Below are positions 9,961-23,114 of a DNA stretch of 64,000 bases, in pieces. The notes below the pieces were generated by a model, which saw nothing but the letters and a program-made list of their open reading frames with translations, was not told where the DNA came from and ran no database searches. The position numbers and the translations under genes are program-made. This stretch comes from Dryomyza anilis (taxonomy: Eukaryota > Arthropoda > Insecta > Diptera > Dryomyzidae). The DNA is taken from assembly GCA_951804985.1 (NCBI GenBank), contig OX638130.1, forward strand, positions 96,965,700-97,029,699, written 5' to 3'. Position 1 is the stretch's first letter. Each line of letters starts with the position of its first letter.

Positions 9961-12955
9961 TTAGATTTAAAATATTTGTAAAAGTTAAAAACTGTTGTGA
10001 CATTAAAATTAGTACATTTTAATAATATTATTAAATAGCAATACATTAAATACAGCCCTGAGTATTCAATTTTAATGCAACTCATATGAAAAATACGAAA
10101 TCGCATTGAGAGATCAATAAAAATGCATTAAAACATACGAAATTCTCACCCCCACTCTTTGTGCTCACCTGTTGCCGTTATTCATGTCTAATAACAACAA
10201 CACTTTACATGCGCTCCCACTTCTCTTGCTCTGCGTTTCGTTTGCACAATGATCAGTCAGTTTATTGCGTGTCTACTTTTCGTCAGGTTGTCTAAAGCAA
10301 TAAAATAATTGTGCAAATTTTATTTGTCGTTTAATTAAAGTATTAATAAAATTAAAATAATTGTATAAAATTAATGTGATGGTATTTAATAAATGATATA
10401 ATTGTTAAATTCATTTAAAATAAAGTGTTAAAAGTGCTGTAAAAAGTAAATGAAATGAATTGACATTTTTTCATTCATGCATGTTTGTGCAAGTGTTTGT
10501 GCAAGTTGAGCGCCTGCTAAGAATGCATCAATTTATTAATGCAAAAAAAAGTGAATAACTAAATGAAATTATTTAGTAGTATGTGTTGTTTGAGAAGTCA
10601 TAATTAAATTTACTATTAATAAAATAGTTAATTAAAAAATGAATACTGAATTTTTAACCAACAATTAAGGTGCGTTTTTGAAATTTGGTTGTTGCTGAAT
10701 TTTATGATTTTTTTTTGATATTGTTGTTTTTATCTTTTTGAAACTTTGCTAAACACAAAAAAAAGTTATGAAGTAGTTTAAAATCAATGTTTTGGTGTGA
10801 GAAGTGGTTCCTAAAAGGGATTATTGCTCATTTTACTGCATCAAAATGAGTGTAATATGTTTAAGACTTGATTCAAAATTGAGCTTAATATTGAAGTTAA
10901 TAGAAATTTATTTTTGAAGTGATACGTGTTATGGAATATAAGGTTTAGAGACCATAGCATATTATGAAAGACTAATTTGCTGACTTCTTTTACAGGTTAT
11001 AGCGCTTTAAAAGTTTTTTTTGTATGAGACATCAATTAAAAACGGTGCTGAAATGTTAAGATACAAACTTAGGGCCAGTTTTTCAGTGGAAGTTGAACTT
11101 CATTTGTAGTTTAAACTTAATTTAAACTTACAGTCGTGAAATTTAACCGTAGTTTAAACTTAGTTTAACCCCCCGATGTCGGTCAGCTGTCCCAAATGAG
11201 AAAAATAATGTTCTTCTTCTTAAATACTATTCACAATCGATAATTCGTTGACATTAGCCGGAGCTGCCATATTTTAAGCACTGCTCTGAAGGAAACTTAT
11301 ACTGCCACTGAAAAACTACTCGAACAGTTAAACTACGTGAGACGTTTAAGTAAACAGTTGAAACTATGTTTAAACTCATTTTAATCATGTGATTCTAGCT
11401 TTAATAATAAAATAAATTAAATAAAGCAAAATTTCTTAATTTAAGATCAAGAAGTTATCAAATAAAATTCAATATTAAAAAGTTTTTTTCCCTCGTGTAT
11501 TCATGATTTATTTGAGAAACATCACAATTAATAGGCACACATATATTTTATTAACCTATCTACATGTTTTTCCAATTAATTGGCAAAAATGTTGTCGCTT
11601 GTCGACTAAACGCACAAGTACGTCGACTTGATTTTCGGTACAAATACGCTTTATTGCAAAATTTGATCTAATTACCATAATAATAATTCAGTGCTGTCCA
11701 TCAGTTCATGCACAGACAGCAGAACAGGCGTGGAAAGACAAGACGACAGCATGCGACAGGCTTCCAAGAGGAGCGCCTGCGGAGAAATTATCATGTCGGC
11801 GGCTGGACAAAACTGAACCGAACTGCTCAAGTATAGAACATATTTTGCAGGACACATTTTGCTATGCTGCTGCTACTACTCCTCGACAATACATTTAATT
11901 AAAGTAATTTTATGGAAAACAGGCGGTGCGGCGGGCGCGACTTGCCCTTCAATGTCGCCAATGTATTTTGCTGACATATGCCAGCAAAATTTTGATGTTG
12001 CTCTGAAACGATGAAATGCCTACGGCACACTTTTGGTACGAAGGTAGGTGACCGAAGACAATTAACATATTAGGAATATTGTATTTTTGAGCTTGATTTT
12101 TATACAATATTTTTTATGTAAATTTCATGTAAATTTCGAATGAATTTTATATTTTGATGTTGGGCAAACTTATTTTGCCACTGGCTGTATATATTTTTGA
12201 CAGCATATTTTTCGCAGACGGAAATCACATTTTTAGTTTGGGACTTTTGAAAACTATTGCGTAAATGTGGAGTCATTGTTCTGTCCACAGCGAACGTTGG
12301 CCCAAATGTGTCCAGCGCGCGTCACGTAATATGGTCATTAAGTTAATGTTGTTGCCCGCTATAATCATTGTCATCCTTCGATGCAACAACTAACCAACCA
12401 ACTGAGTTGGTGCTGTCAAAAAAAAAAATAAAAAAAATAAGAATCTACAGCAGATGAAAAAGAAGGTTGTCGCAACGCAACGTATTCGCAACACAAAATT
12501 GCAAATTAGTTTAGTTTCTTTGCCGTCTCATCTCATCGTCATTCTGTGCTTCGAGTTCCGGTCGCATATGGCGACGGCGGCGCCCACTCGTCGTACGTTG
12601 TCTGAAATGTGTAGGTTTTTTGTTTGTTCCGAAACACTGGGCGCTGTCAAAAAGGTGTTTGAGTGTAGACGGTTTTGTTTTTCATGATGTTGTTTTTGTT
12701 GGGTTGTGCGTCTTCGCACGTTTCTTCAGTTTTGTATCTCAAATAATTATATTTAATCATATTAATGAAAATTGCACACCAAATGACAAAATCTTGACTA
12801 CACTTTTGCAGCAGTTAAGTTTATTTTCACGTAGTACAAAATTGCTTATTGCTTATTACACAATTAAATAAATAATAAGTATAGCGATAACTATTAGTTT
12901 GTGTAAAATGAACGCAAGTTCAGTGACATTCGGAAAATAATTTGACTGAACATAT
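9961..12955. other. Unique non-coding island between arrays 1 and 2
   Basis: I see no gene. At 11070-11400 are repeated TTTAAACTTA-like strings and an imperfect inverted pair (AGTTTTTCAGTGG near 11078 and CCACTGAAAAACT near 11305), possibly a small element relic. 11560-12440 is less AT-rich, with GCGCGC and TTGTCG patches typical of fly regulatory or intronic DNA. The short open frames at 11672, 12454 and 12620 show no domain. Confidence 0.45.
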
Positions 12956-14735
12956 AATTTTTCTCTAAAAATTCAATGTTTCACTAAAAATTGAATTTTT
13001 CACTAAAAATTCAGTTGTTCACTAAAATTCAATTTATCACTAAAAATTCAATTTTTCATTAAAATTCAATTTTTCAGTAAAAATTCAATTGTTCACTAAA
13101 AATTCAATTTTTCAGTAAAAATTAAAATTTTCACTAAAAATTCAATTTTTCACTAAAAATTAAATTTGTTCACTAAAAAATACAATTTTTCACTAAAATA
13201 CTATTTTTCACTAAAAAAAATCCAAATTTTCAATTTTCAATTTTTCACTATGAATTAAATTTTTCACTATGAATTCAATTTTTCACTATAAATTCAATTT
13301 TTCACTAAAAATTCAATTTTTCACTAAAAATTCAATTTTTCACTAAAAATTCAATTTTTCACTAAAAATTAAATTTTTCGCTATGAATTCAATATTTCGC
13401 TATGAATTCAATATTTCACTAACAATTCAATTTTTCACTAAAAATTCAATTTTTCACTAAAAATTCAATTTTTCACTAAAAATTCAATTTTTCACTATGA
13501 ATTCAATTTTTCACTATGAATTCAATTTTTCATTAAAAATTCAATTTTTCACTATGAATTCAATTTTTCATTAAAAATTCAATTTTTCATTAAAAAATTC
13601 AATTTTTCATTCAAAATTCAATTTTTCACTAAAAAATTCAATTTTTCACTAAAAATTCAATTTTCACTAAAAATGCAATTTTTCACTATGAATTCAATTT
13701 TTCACTAAAAATTCAATTTTTCTCTAAAAATTCAATTTTTCACTAAAAATTCAATTTTTCACTAAAAATTCAATTTTTCACTAAAAATTCAATTTTTCAC
13801 TAAAAATTCAATTTTTCACTAAAAATTCAATTTTTCACTAAAAATTCAATTTTTCACTAAAAATTCAATTTTTCACTAAAAATTCAATTTTTCACTAAAA
13901 ATTCAATTTTTCACTAAAAATTCAATTTTTCACTAAAAATTCAATTTTTCACTAAAAATTCAATTTTTCACTAAAAATTCAATTTTTCACTAAAAATTCA
14001 AATTTTCACTAAAAATTCAAATTTTACTAAAAATTCAATTTTTCACTAAAAATTCAAATTTTCACTAAAAATTAAAATTTCACTAAAAATTCAAATTTTC
14101 ACTAAAAATTCAAATTTTCACTAAAAATCAAATTTTCACTAAAAATTCAAATTTTCACTAAAAATTCAAATTTTCACTAAAAATTCAAATTTTCTCTAAA
14201 AATTCAATTTTTCTCTAAAAATTCAATTTTTCTCTAAAAATTCAATTTTTCTCTAAAAATTCAATTTTTCTCTAAAAATTCAATTTTTCTCTAAAAATTC
14301 AATTTTTCTCTAAAAATTCAAGTTTTCTCTAAGAATTCAATTTTTCACTAAAAATTTAACTTTTCACTAAAAATTTAACTTTTCACTAAAAATTCAAATT
14401 TTCACGAAAAATTCAAATTTTCACTAAAAATTCAATTTTCACTAAAAATTCAATTTTTCACTAAAAATCCATTTTTTCACTATGAATTTTTCACTAAAAA
14501 TTCAATTTTTCACTATGAATTCAATTTTTCACTAAAAATTCAATTTTTCACTAAAAATTTAATTTTTCACTAAAAATTTAAATTTTCACTAAAATTAAAT
14601 TTGTCATCAAAACTTAAATTTTTCACTAAAATTTCTATATTTCACTATTAATAGAATTTTTCATTCAAAATTCTATTTTTAACATTAAATGCAATTTTCA
14701 ATTGAAAATTTAATTTTCTACTAAAAATTCAATTT
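12956..14735 (-). repeat. 19-bp minisatellite array 2, - orientation
   Basis: About 90 units of the reverse complement of array 1 (TTTTTCACTAAAAATTCAA). Variant blocks include CACTATGAATTC units (13250-13560), CTCTAAAAATTC units (14190-14330, about eight in a row) and AATTCAAATTTTCAC units (14000-14190). It contains no open frame. Confidence 0.95.
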
Positions 14736-16900
14736 TTCAAAATTGCATTTTTTGTGAGAAATTTAAGATACTAGAGTTTTAACAATGTACCTTAAGTTTT
14801 AAATTTAATGAATTTAACTAAATTTTACAAACGCATATAGCATTTGTAAAATTTAAAAGAAACATAGATCAAAAAAATAATATTACTTTAAATACACTGC
14901 TGCCTTTTAAGTGCAATCATAGGGCATTATTAAAAAACGTGAAATTGTAAAATACTAATTACATAAAAACATTTTTAAAGCTGTTTGCTTTTTAACTTTC
15001 AATGCAGCATTTAAATGTTAAAAAAAAAAAAAACCTTTTCAAAGTAGGTACTGTGCGTTTAAATTTAAACAGTTTAAAATTTTGTTTAGTGCGCAGTGTA
15101 ACAATGACCAGCAGTTTCATTGAATGCGCAAGCACTCAAAACACAAATTGCTCTCGATCTTTATCAGTGGCTTAAGCCAAGTTTAGGCAACAGCTAGTTG
15201 CATATATGATTTACCAAATAATCGTAATCATTTGGCTGCAGTTGCTGACCAAACAACTGACGATTCCATTAGATACTGTCTGCCTTTCATCCGGCTTAAT
15301 CGCTGGACAGATGGATTGTTGGATTGATGGTTGGGTGAATGAATAGGTGATTGGATTGATGGTTGGTTGGATTTATAGTTGGTTGTATTGATGGTTGCAT
15401 TGATGGTTGATTGGTTGGTAAGATGTTTGGTCCGTCGAACGGTTCATTATTTGTGTTATTGGAAATGTCAAAGTAATGATCGTACACAGTTCTGATCGAG
15501 TTTACGCCGCTGTGTTAGTTTACGCTGGAATGTGTTAAGTGCCTTTATTTATTTGTACGGCTTAATGCGTAGATGTAACTGCTGACTGTTTAGAGTGACT
15601 GAAGTCGTAACTGGAACGAATGACAAAAAAAAAACACAGAACCATTTGCTGCAATAAATAACAACCATGAATTGACAAAAAACCACTTGAATTACGACGG
15701 CTGTAATGCCTCGTCTCCCAATGAAACCTACTACTACACCGCCACCCTGAGCCCTCTTTACGTATAGGCACCACAGTGTCTTGAAACTTAAAAGGTAATT
15801 AGTACGGATCGTGAACGCATAACGTCGTATTAGGCAGGCAGGAATATGATTTTTCAGTTGTCATTGTTTAGTTGGTCACTTTGCGGTGTCTCAGTCTGTA
15901 CCACTTTGGAATTTTACACCATGTTGATATTTTCTGAATGAGTTGCACTTTTTGTCACCCAATCATTTTATGCCTTTTGTCTGTGATCAACATGTATACA
16001 AAATCGCTATAAATGTTACCCTTTTTAGTGTGTTCAAGAGCGTAGGTATTTTACTTGATTATATTTTTATTTTATTTTTACTTCCGCTTTAAATAAAGCA
16101 AATATTTACTTTTTTTTATAAAGTTCTCATATATACGATAGTATGGGAATTATTTTTAGTTGTATTCTACATTTAAAATGACTGTCAAAATTTAAAGAAC
16201 TTAATTAAAAGTATTCTCCGATTGACAAATTCTAAGTTCGGAAATACACTTCAAGAATTTAATGCTGCTCACTTGACTTTGAATGAAAATTCAATCAATC
16301 TCTAACAGATGATTGCAACAAATGGCGCTGACAATTGTTTCACAACAACATAGAATCGATTACATGTACAAAAAAAAAAATCACATCACATTTAACAACT
16401 ATAGGAAGATCCATACAAAAAGAAATACAAGAAGTTTTAAAAATGAGATTCTGTTATTCACCGCTGGCGTATGCAAAAATATTTCATTTCATTTTTTGTT
16501 ATTGTCATGCATACGAATAGCTCCTCAATGGTAGTCGAATCGGAATGGACATAGTCACATTTCTAATAAGGGTTCAATGGTGAAATTATTAAATCGTGGT
16601 AAATTGGATTTTTGATGTTATGATTTAGTTCATAAAATCATCTTATCAGAAATTGTATTTTATATAATAACAAAAAATCTTTGTTTCCGAGTACTGATCT
16701 AGTTCTAAATTACAGAAATTTAAATTGAAATACCATAAGTATTTTCTCAAAATACAAATGAAATATCATAAATATATCAAAAAAGAATTTAAATACAAAA
16801 TTTTAAAAATTATGCTACCGCTAATGTCTCTGATTATACGATTGCGATATTCGCTAAGTAGTTTTCATTTTAGTTGATGGTTTTTGTACTGACTAAAAAT
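14736..16900. other. Non-coding spacer with short TGGTTGGAT repeats
   Basis: I see no gene. At 15310-15425 there are imperfect repeats of GATTGATGGTTGGTTG. The rest is AT-rich without clear repeat structure. Confidence 0.4.
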
Positions 16901-16914
16901 GGATTTTTCTAATG

Positions 16915-17095
16915 CAAGGCAGAAGAACTACGTTCAGAGTCGATCACAGGATTACAGGAAAATTACAGAAAAAGCTAAATCAATGAAACTTCGTAGTTAG
17001 ACTACTTATATATCTACGCTACCTAGTATTGAAAATGGGCATGATCGGTCGATTGTGAGCTGTAACCCGAGCACTTATGTGCATATGTTCAAATA
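16915..17095 (+). mobile_element. mini-me/DINE-1 fragment
   Basis: ATATATCTACGCTACCTAG, GGGCATGATCGGTC and ATTGTGAGCTGTAAC match, in the opposite orientation, part of the mini-me copy at 20280-20370. The GTCY tract and core are missing. An E-family fragment follows directly. Confidence 0.5.
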
Positions 17096-17117
17096 ATTAC
17101 CTCATATTCTAAGAAGA

Positions 17118-17246
17118 TAATAGGGTTAATAGAGAAAACATGATCATGATGAAATCATTTGAGTCATGTAACTGGTTGGCTCATGACAATGGAAAATACA
17201 ATGACCAGTTTCCGATCAGGTCCTTAACAATATTTCTACTAGAGAT
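17118..17246. mobile_element. ATGATC-rich MITE E, fragment
   Basis: It shares AACATGATCATGATGA, CATGTAACTGG, GGCTCATGACAA and the terminal TTTCTACTAGAG with the E copies at 4.9 and 23.0 kb. The left terminus is missing. Confidence 0.55.
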
Positions 17247-17384
17247 AATTCTAACATTTTCCAGGGAATATTACTATATATCGCCCAAAGCAAACTTGTT
17301 TTGTAAAAACCCCTTTTACTTTCAGATCAAATATAAAACAAACATTGATTTTGTCGGAAATTGACTTTGAAGTTCTGGCATTTT

Positions 17385-17515
17385 TCAGGAATATTTCCGG
17401 CAAACACATAGATAAATGGAATATTTTGGGAAGTGTTTAGCAGCTTGCAAAATTTTGTGGAATTTTAATGGCAGATACACAGCATATTTTGGGAACGTTC
17501 AGAAAACAGACAGCT
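17385..17515. repeat. Dispersed repeat, copy 1 of 3
   Basis: Strings such as AACACATAGATAAATGGAA, TTTGTGGAATTTTAATGGCAG and GGCATATTTTGGG-like (here CAGCATATTTTGGG) recur in order at 19595-19705 and 30555-30665. It is too diverged to define ends or class. Confidence 0.4.
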
Positions 17516-17519
17516 TGTG

Positions 17520-19435
17520 ATACAAACTCCGCCTTTGTCTGTTTGAAATATGTCGAACAAATGTTTGTTAACTGTCACGATCCTGCCAAAAATTTTGTCA
17601 TGATTACATTTAACTTTATTTCCAAACAAATTTTCTATATTTCCAAATTGGAACCCCTACCCTGACTGACTACAACACTCACTCGATTAATAGAGTTTAT
17701 TTCGGTTTTGGTGCTGCAAGTGTTTGAAAATTACAGTTTTTTTTTTGTTCTTTTCATTTTCTACAATTTTCAGAGATTTTTGTTACTTTTTTGTACCCCA
17801 TCCACACTACTGGGTTTGATTTTTATTTTAGTCGCAACATGGCGCTCTGGCAACAAACTATGTTTCTAATTTTTTGAATTCCTGCATTCCTTGTGCACAA
17901 CACAAGGATGGAATTTAGTGCAGTGCACACGTTGATGATGGTGACAAGCGTACAATGTTGTGCCCCCGCACGACTTTGCTGTGAGAGTTTTTAATTTTGT
18001 CCAATTTTCAATTTCAACTGTCAGTGTTGCAAACGGATGCTGACGACTGTGACTGAGAGGAGCCCAGTGAGGGCTGTGAGTGATGTTTGATGGCAGCTGT
18101 GGGCGAAGGGTTTTTTTCTGAGTGATTGATATTAAAAAAATAGAAAAAATAAAAATGAAGTGAAGAAAAACATAGAATTTAAACGTAACAAAGAACGGTA
18201 ACACAATTGAGGTCAAGTTAAATGTTTGAAAAAATAAAATATTTAATTGAAAATAATACTAAAAACTACTACTATTTGTTTATTAGATTTTGCTGGTTTG
18301 CACATTTCATTTTCGACAAAATTTTAATCCACCATCAAAGCAAAAAGTCACAACACACAAATAACTATTTTTCCTCGTTATTAAAAATCCGTTGACAGTT
18401 TGTGTATTTTCAGGTTTAAACACTTTTTTTTTAATAAAAAAAATTTCATTCATTTTCATGGCAGATGCAAATTGAAAAACCCTGGAGTTTAGCTATCTGC
18501 TGCGCTGCCAATAGCCAACCATAATGTTTCTAAATCTATCCAATCTATGTACCCACTAATCCTACCATCACCACCATGAGCACAACTACCTTTTTGAGCA
18601 CCCTTCAGCCGGCGAGTACCATCACACCGCATCACTAACTGACTGCCTCGCGCAATTGAAATTCCGTTTCGGAATTGCCGCAGGGATATGTGAGCGAACG
18701 AACGAACGAACGACATCTGTGCCTTTAATACAAATTTAATTAGAAATTTGCAGCATGTACCACATTGCAGTCCTTCGTGTCCTGTCAGCAGTTGACAACA
18801 GTTGTTCTTGTTGTTGTTGTTGTCGCCACCGCCGCCAATTATAACATTGTTTTCGGGGGGTGGTTGTACACAAATGTACCATTTTTTATTCCCTTCCAAA
18901 CAAGTGGGTGTCTATGAACTCTGTTTTGAAAAACCACTCAATAGAGGGCTCTGCACCTATTGTTGCACTTTATCAGTTTCTGTATTATATAAAGATACCT
19001 TTATAAAGTATATAGTTTTTTTTTAATAATTTTGGTATACCCCATCTGTGGAGAGTTCGTTTTTTAATGGTCAAAACTATGAATTTTTATATTTCGAATT
19101 AAAAATTTATTAATATATGTAGCTAAAATTCGCTATTTGCAGCTACAAAACACAATCAAATTTAAATACCTTTCAAAGTTTTTCATTTAAATTCCAATTA
19201 TAACCATATTAATACCGTCATAATAAATATTGTTACAAACATTAAGGCTTAAGAAATCGTTATCACAAGTTCGTTCTCTGGTTTGTATACAAAGTAGACC
19301 ACTCTAATTTTGGATTGTAATACAAGTATTTAATTTTAATAATTTGAATTAAATAAGAATTTCTATAACAATTTCTTATAAGAGTTGCTCTTTAAATTGC
19401 TTCGAATCAAGAGCGCCGTCTGATATACTGTTGAA
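17520..19435. other. Unique non-coding island
   Basis: I see no gene. 17880-18120 and 18480-18870 are relatively GC-rich, with GAAC tandem repeats at 18686-18710 and TTG repeats at 18800-18830, as in fly introns and enhancers. The 116- and 136-codon minus frames there lack a domain, bias or context and are probably chance. Confidence 0.45.
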
Positions 19436-19594
19436 TTGAATGATAGAAGTTTCTACAAACTTCTACACTTCACCAGAATCCGTATTGATTGCAGGCTTCA
19501 CAAGAAAACATTTCTGGGAACTTCACGAGAACTTTTACACTTCACGGGAATCGGTATTGTTCGGCAGCCACCCAAGAAAAAATGTATGCGATTT

Positions 19595-19705
19595 TTCAGG
19601 AATACTTCCACACAGTTCAATTAAAGTTTGTGGAAAGCGTATGGCAGAATATTAAATTTCATGGAATTTTAAAAGTAGATTCCCGGCATATTTTTTGAAT
19701 GGGCA
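19595..19705. repeat. Dispersed repeat, copy 2 of 3
   Basis: It matches the repeats at 17385 and 30555 in AAGTTTGTGGAAAG, CATGGAATTTTAAAAG and CCCGGCATATTTT. Confidence 0.4.
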
Positions 19706-19973
19706 GAGTATAGACTAGAGATGGGCGCGTGCCGTGCTTTTTTCGTGTCACGCCAGAACATCTGAGTTCGTGCGTGCAAATCTCCGTGTCTCTAAAATCA
19801 GGCACGCGCCCAAGATTTTTTTTTTAGTTTCTACTCCAATTTTAAAAACCCTTTACGTTCAGCATCAGAAAATAAATATTACGTGGTATTTTAACAAACA
19901 CACTTTAAAACCAGTTGGGATGGTTAGATCACATGGGAATTTTTAAAATAGGTGTTATTATGATAGTTATAGA

Positions 19974-20600
19974 ATATAAATACCCTACGCATATGTGTGG
20001 TTACCATTCAAAGTGGTATATAGGTCACCAGGGTATACGAAACCTGAAAATAACTACAAACTTTCAATCGCTGAAGAATTTCCATTCATTTGATACCCAT
20101 ATTTACAAATGGGTAGATGTACCGAATTTCGATTTTTTTTTTTAGACCACAAGTCGTTTTGCCGGAAACCATTATTTTCATGTATTTGAGCATGAGTCAA
20201 TATATATTTGACCAAAAAAAGTTTTCCTAAGCACGTATACAGTAAAATTGATCTGTTGATATAAATTTTATATGCGGTATTTGAACATAAGGTACATGAA
20301 TCATAAAGTCACAATAGACCGATCATGCCAATTTTCTTGTTCAGACAGCTTAGATATATAGGTAATCTAAAGTTTCATTGCTCTAGCTCTTCTATTTTTT
20401 CTGTAATCGTGATTTCAACAGACAGACAGAGGGACATACAGACGGACAGACAGACAGACGGACATCGCTAAATCGACTCAGGAGGTCATGCTGATCAAGA
20501 ATATATATACTTTTCCATACCGGAGATGCTTCCTTATGGGTGTTACAAACGGCGTACCAAATTGAATATACCCTTTCACCCTTAGTGTAGGCTATAAAAA
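19974..20600 (-). mobile_element. mini-me/DINE-1 copy
   Basis: The minus strand carries the characteristic order: TTTTTATAGCCTACAC, a core with CTTGATCAGCATGACC, then GTCY repeats (CAGACAGACGG on the plus strand at 20420-20462). Mini-me elements are dipteran non-autonomous Helitron-type repeats with a GTCY proto-microsatellite; that knowledge supports the call. It lies inside the hAT-like element at 19716-21308. Confidence 0.75.
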
Positions 20601-20604
20601 TATC

Positions 20605-21085
20605 AATGTCGGTTCCAGACATTTTTTAATAATGGTTCCGATTCCGGTTCTTTGCGGTTCCCATCAGGTTCTAATTCAGAGAATAAAACAGTACCAAAGT
20701 TAATTTTTGAATTATTTATAATAAGGGACCATAAAGAACCGGTACCGGAACCGATTTAAAAAAAATGTGTGAACCGCTATTTTTTAAATTTTGGAACGAG
20801 AACCGCCATCGATATTCCAAAGGTTTTAGTCACACTCTGCGACCGCAAAAATACCGGCATTGTAACCGGAACCATTTCGATTTTTCAAACCGGAATCGGA
20901 ACCGTTATTAAAAAGATTTGTGGAACCGGCATTTTTTGATTGAAACCGCATTCGAAACCGCTATTTTAAAAATCTTGGAACCAGAACTGATATTCTAAAG
21001 GGTTGGTTGAAACCGGAATCGTAACTGCTATTTTAAAAATCTTGGAACCAGAACCGGAACCGATATTCTAAAGGGTTTTAGTCCC
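20605..21085. repeat. AACCGG/GGTTCC-rich degenerate repeat
   Basis: At least eight occurrences of GGAACCG, AACCGGAA or GGTTCCG are spaced 30-80 bases apart, with linker ATTTTTTAAAAAT-like DNA. GATATTCYAAAGG(K)TTT occurs three times. They are probably subterminal binding-type repeats of the surrounding or a nested hAT-like element (inference). Confidence 0.55.
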
Positions 21086-21587
21086 TGTTTATAATATTAT
21101 TTTTCCCGTTTTGCCTAGTTTTTCAATTAATTCCATGTTTTTTTCGTGTTTTGTCGTGCTTCTTCGTGTCTTTCTATATCCCGTGTTTCATCGTGCTTCT
21201 TGTGCGTGCCTTTAAATTTAGGCGTCGGGCTCGTGCTCGTGCGTGTCACCCATCGGGGCGTGTCCGTGCGTGTCCGTGACATCAAAAAGAGGCACGCGCC
21301 TATCTCTAGTATAGACTGTATTTGATAAAAACTACGCCCTTGACTGCTTAAAATATTTTGAATAAAGGATTCTTAACTTCAGGCTGTCCAAGGTTTTTTT
21401 TCTTGAAGATCTACATCTTGTTTACACTCCAGCCTATAGCTGTATTCATGAAGTTTCCACATACTTCTAAACTTAATAAGATCTTCCATTACTTACTAAC
21501 ACATTATCTTAGTATGCTAAATTTGATTTCGTCTCATTTACTCTAGAGAAAATTGCAACTGTTCATTACAATATATATAATTATCTA

Positions 21588-21808
21588 CACACAGAAAAAA
21601 TATCACATAAAATTAATATTTTTTACTATTGAAATTAGTCAATAAACTATTAATTCAATAAACTATTAAATTAGTCGGTAAATACAATTAAATACTATAA
21701 AACCATTTTTAAATTCGTATGAAAATATCTACTTTTTGTATACTATTAAATCAATAACTGTCCATTTGTGAAATTTTCATAAGATTTTATGAGCTTTTTC
21801 GCTGAGTG
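21588..21808. mobile_element. TA-flanked MITE, about 220 bp
   Basis: It starts CACACAGAAAAAATATCACAT and its inverted end reads CACTCAGCGAAAAAGCTCAT; TA lies at both outer edges (21586-21587 and 21809-21810). The interior is ATTAAT/ACTATTAA-rich. This is Tc1/mariner-type MITE architecture. Confidence 0.5.
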
Positions 21809-22978
21809 TACGAATATATAATTTTTTTTAATATGTAATGTGGACAGATCATAAAAAATATATTTAAATATAGCTTGCCTCACTATATGTTACTTGAATT
21901 ACAAAAAAATTAATTAAATGCAAAAGTTATTTCATTTTAATACCAACTATATTTAGACATGTATAATATTTAGACATATATAATAAATATTACACTTACT
22001 GAATTATTTCAAGAGATATTTCTCTATTAATTTTCTACTGCTTTTATTTGCCTACTTTTAGCCCACATGTGTCTAAATATTAAAAAAAAGGCTTTTTCTA
22101 ATTTGCATGCTTTTATATATATATTTAATACACAAGAACATTTCAAATGGTACACAGTTCAGAACTCCATACTCAGTTCAGTACTCAATTCTTAACATTT
22201 ACATGTTGTCCCCTGGCGCACTTCGAGATATTTCTATCGTTGTTGTGCAGTTGTTAAGAGATTTCTGTAGGCTTTTCTAGTATTTTTTTTTTGGAAAATG
22301 CTGTTACATCTTCTTTTGCTTGCATTCAACCAACCTCCATCCCCACCGACAAATGTGGTTTCTGCACTTTATTTTTATATATATAAAAATGTTCCTTTCT
22401 TCGAAAATGACTATTGCCCAAAAGTAGATTTGCTTTTCTGCGTAAATATATCCGCAGGGTGCATTTTATTTACCCCCCACATTGTGTTGTGAATGCCGCA
22501 TTGACAGGACTAAACCTGAAGTAATGGTAAATATTTGAAATTACTACGTGATTAGTATACAACTATTTGGCTTTAGGGTGCAGCATGCAGCGACACAGTA
22601 AATATGAAAGCGAATGTTTGAATATATAAAAAATATTTAAACATGACGTACATATTAATAGATTAATTCAGTTTAATGTGTGAGAGGTTTTGATATATTC
22701 ACTTAATCAATTGGGGGACTAAAAAAGGGGAGTTTTTAATATTTACTATATATTCAAATATTCATAGGGAATTTTAGATAAGTTCTTTGAAAACATTCTT
22801 TCTGCTATATTTTGATATATAGAAATATAATATAGAAGGTGTTTTTGTATGCCACATTTGAATTTTTCAAAAATATGATAAGTCTAAAAAGTGAGTTTTG
22901 CAGAAGAAGTCTTCAAAGGTTTTTTTGTAATTATCTTAGGTTTCTAAAACAGTTTAAAAAGTACTTTTTCACTGTTTA
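21809..22978. other. Non-coding spacer
   Basis: AT-rich sequence in which I recognise no gene and no repeat family. Confidence 0.4.
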
Positions 22979-23114
22979 CCCTAGTAGAAATTTACCCTAT
23001 TAGGATATACATGATATTGTCCAAATCATGATGGTCATGTAACTGATCGGGTTATGACAAGGAAAAATGCAATGATCAGTTCCCTGTAATGATCCTATAC
23101 AATTTCTACTAGGG
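22979..23114. mobile_element. ATGATC-rich MITE E, short copy, TA-flanked
   Basis: It starts CCCTAGTAGAAATTT and ends AATTTCTACTAGGG, a clean inverted terminal repeat with TA on both sides (22977-22978 and 23115-23116). The 136-bp body shares ATGATGGTCATGTAACTG-like motifs with the fragment at 17.1 kb. Confidence 0.75.

Larger units (their letters stand above)
19716..21308. mobile_element. hAT-like element with exact 8-bp target-site duplication
   Basis: The terminus TAGAGATGGGCGCGTGCC at 19716 pairs with GGCACGCGCCTATCTCTA ending at 21308 (one mismatch). The 8-bp GTATAGAC occurs at 19708-19715 and 21309-21316. Subterminal regions are CGTG-rich on both sides. It is non-autonomous. A mini-me (19974-20600) and an AACCGG-rich tract are inside. 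The inserted mini-me gives a relative age: the hAT came first. Confidence 0.85.

Noticed and set aside
18489..18899. 136-codon minus frame
   Set aside because: Asn/Gly runs come from TTG/GCC simple tracts; no domain or start context.
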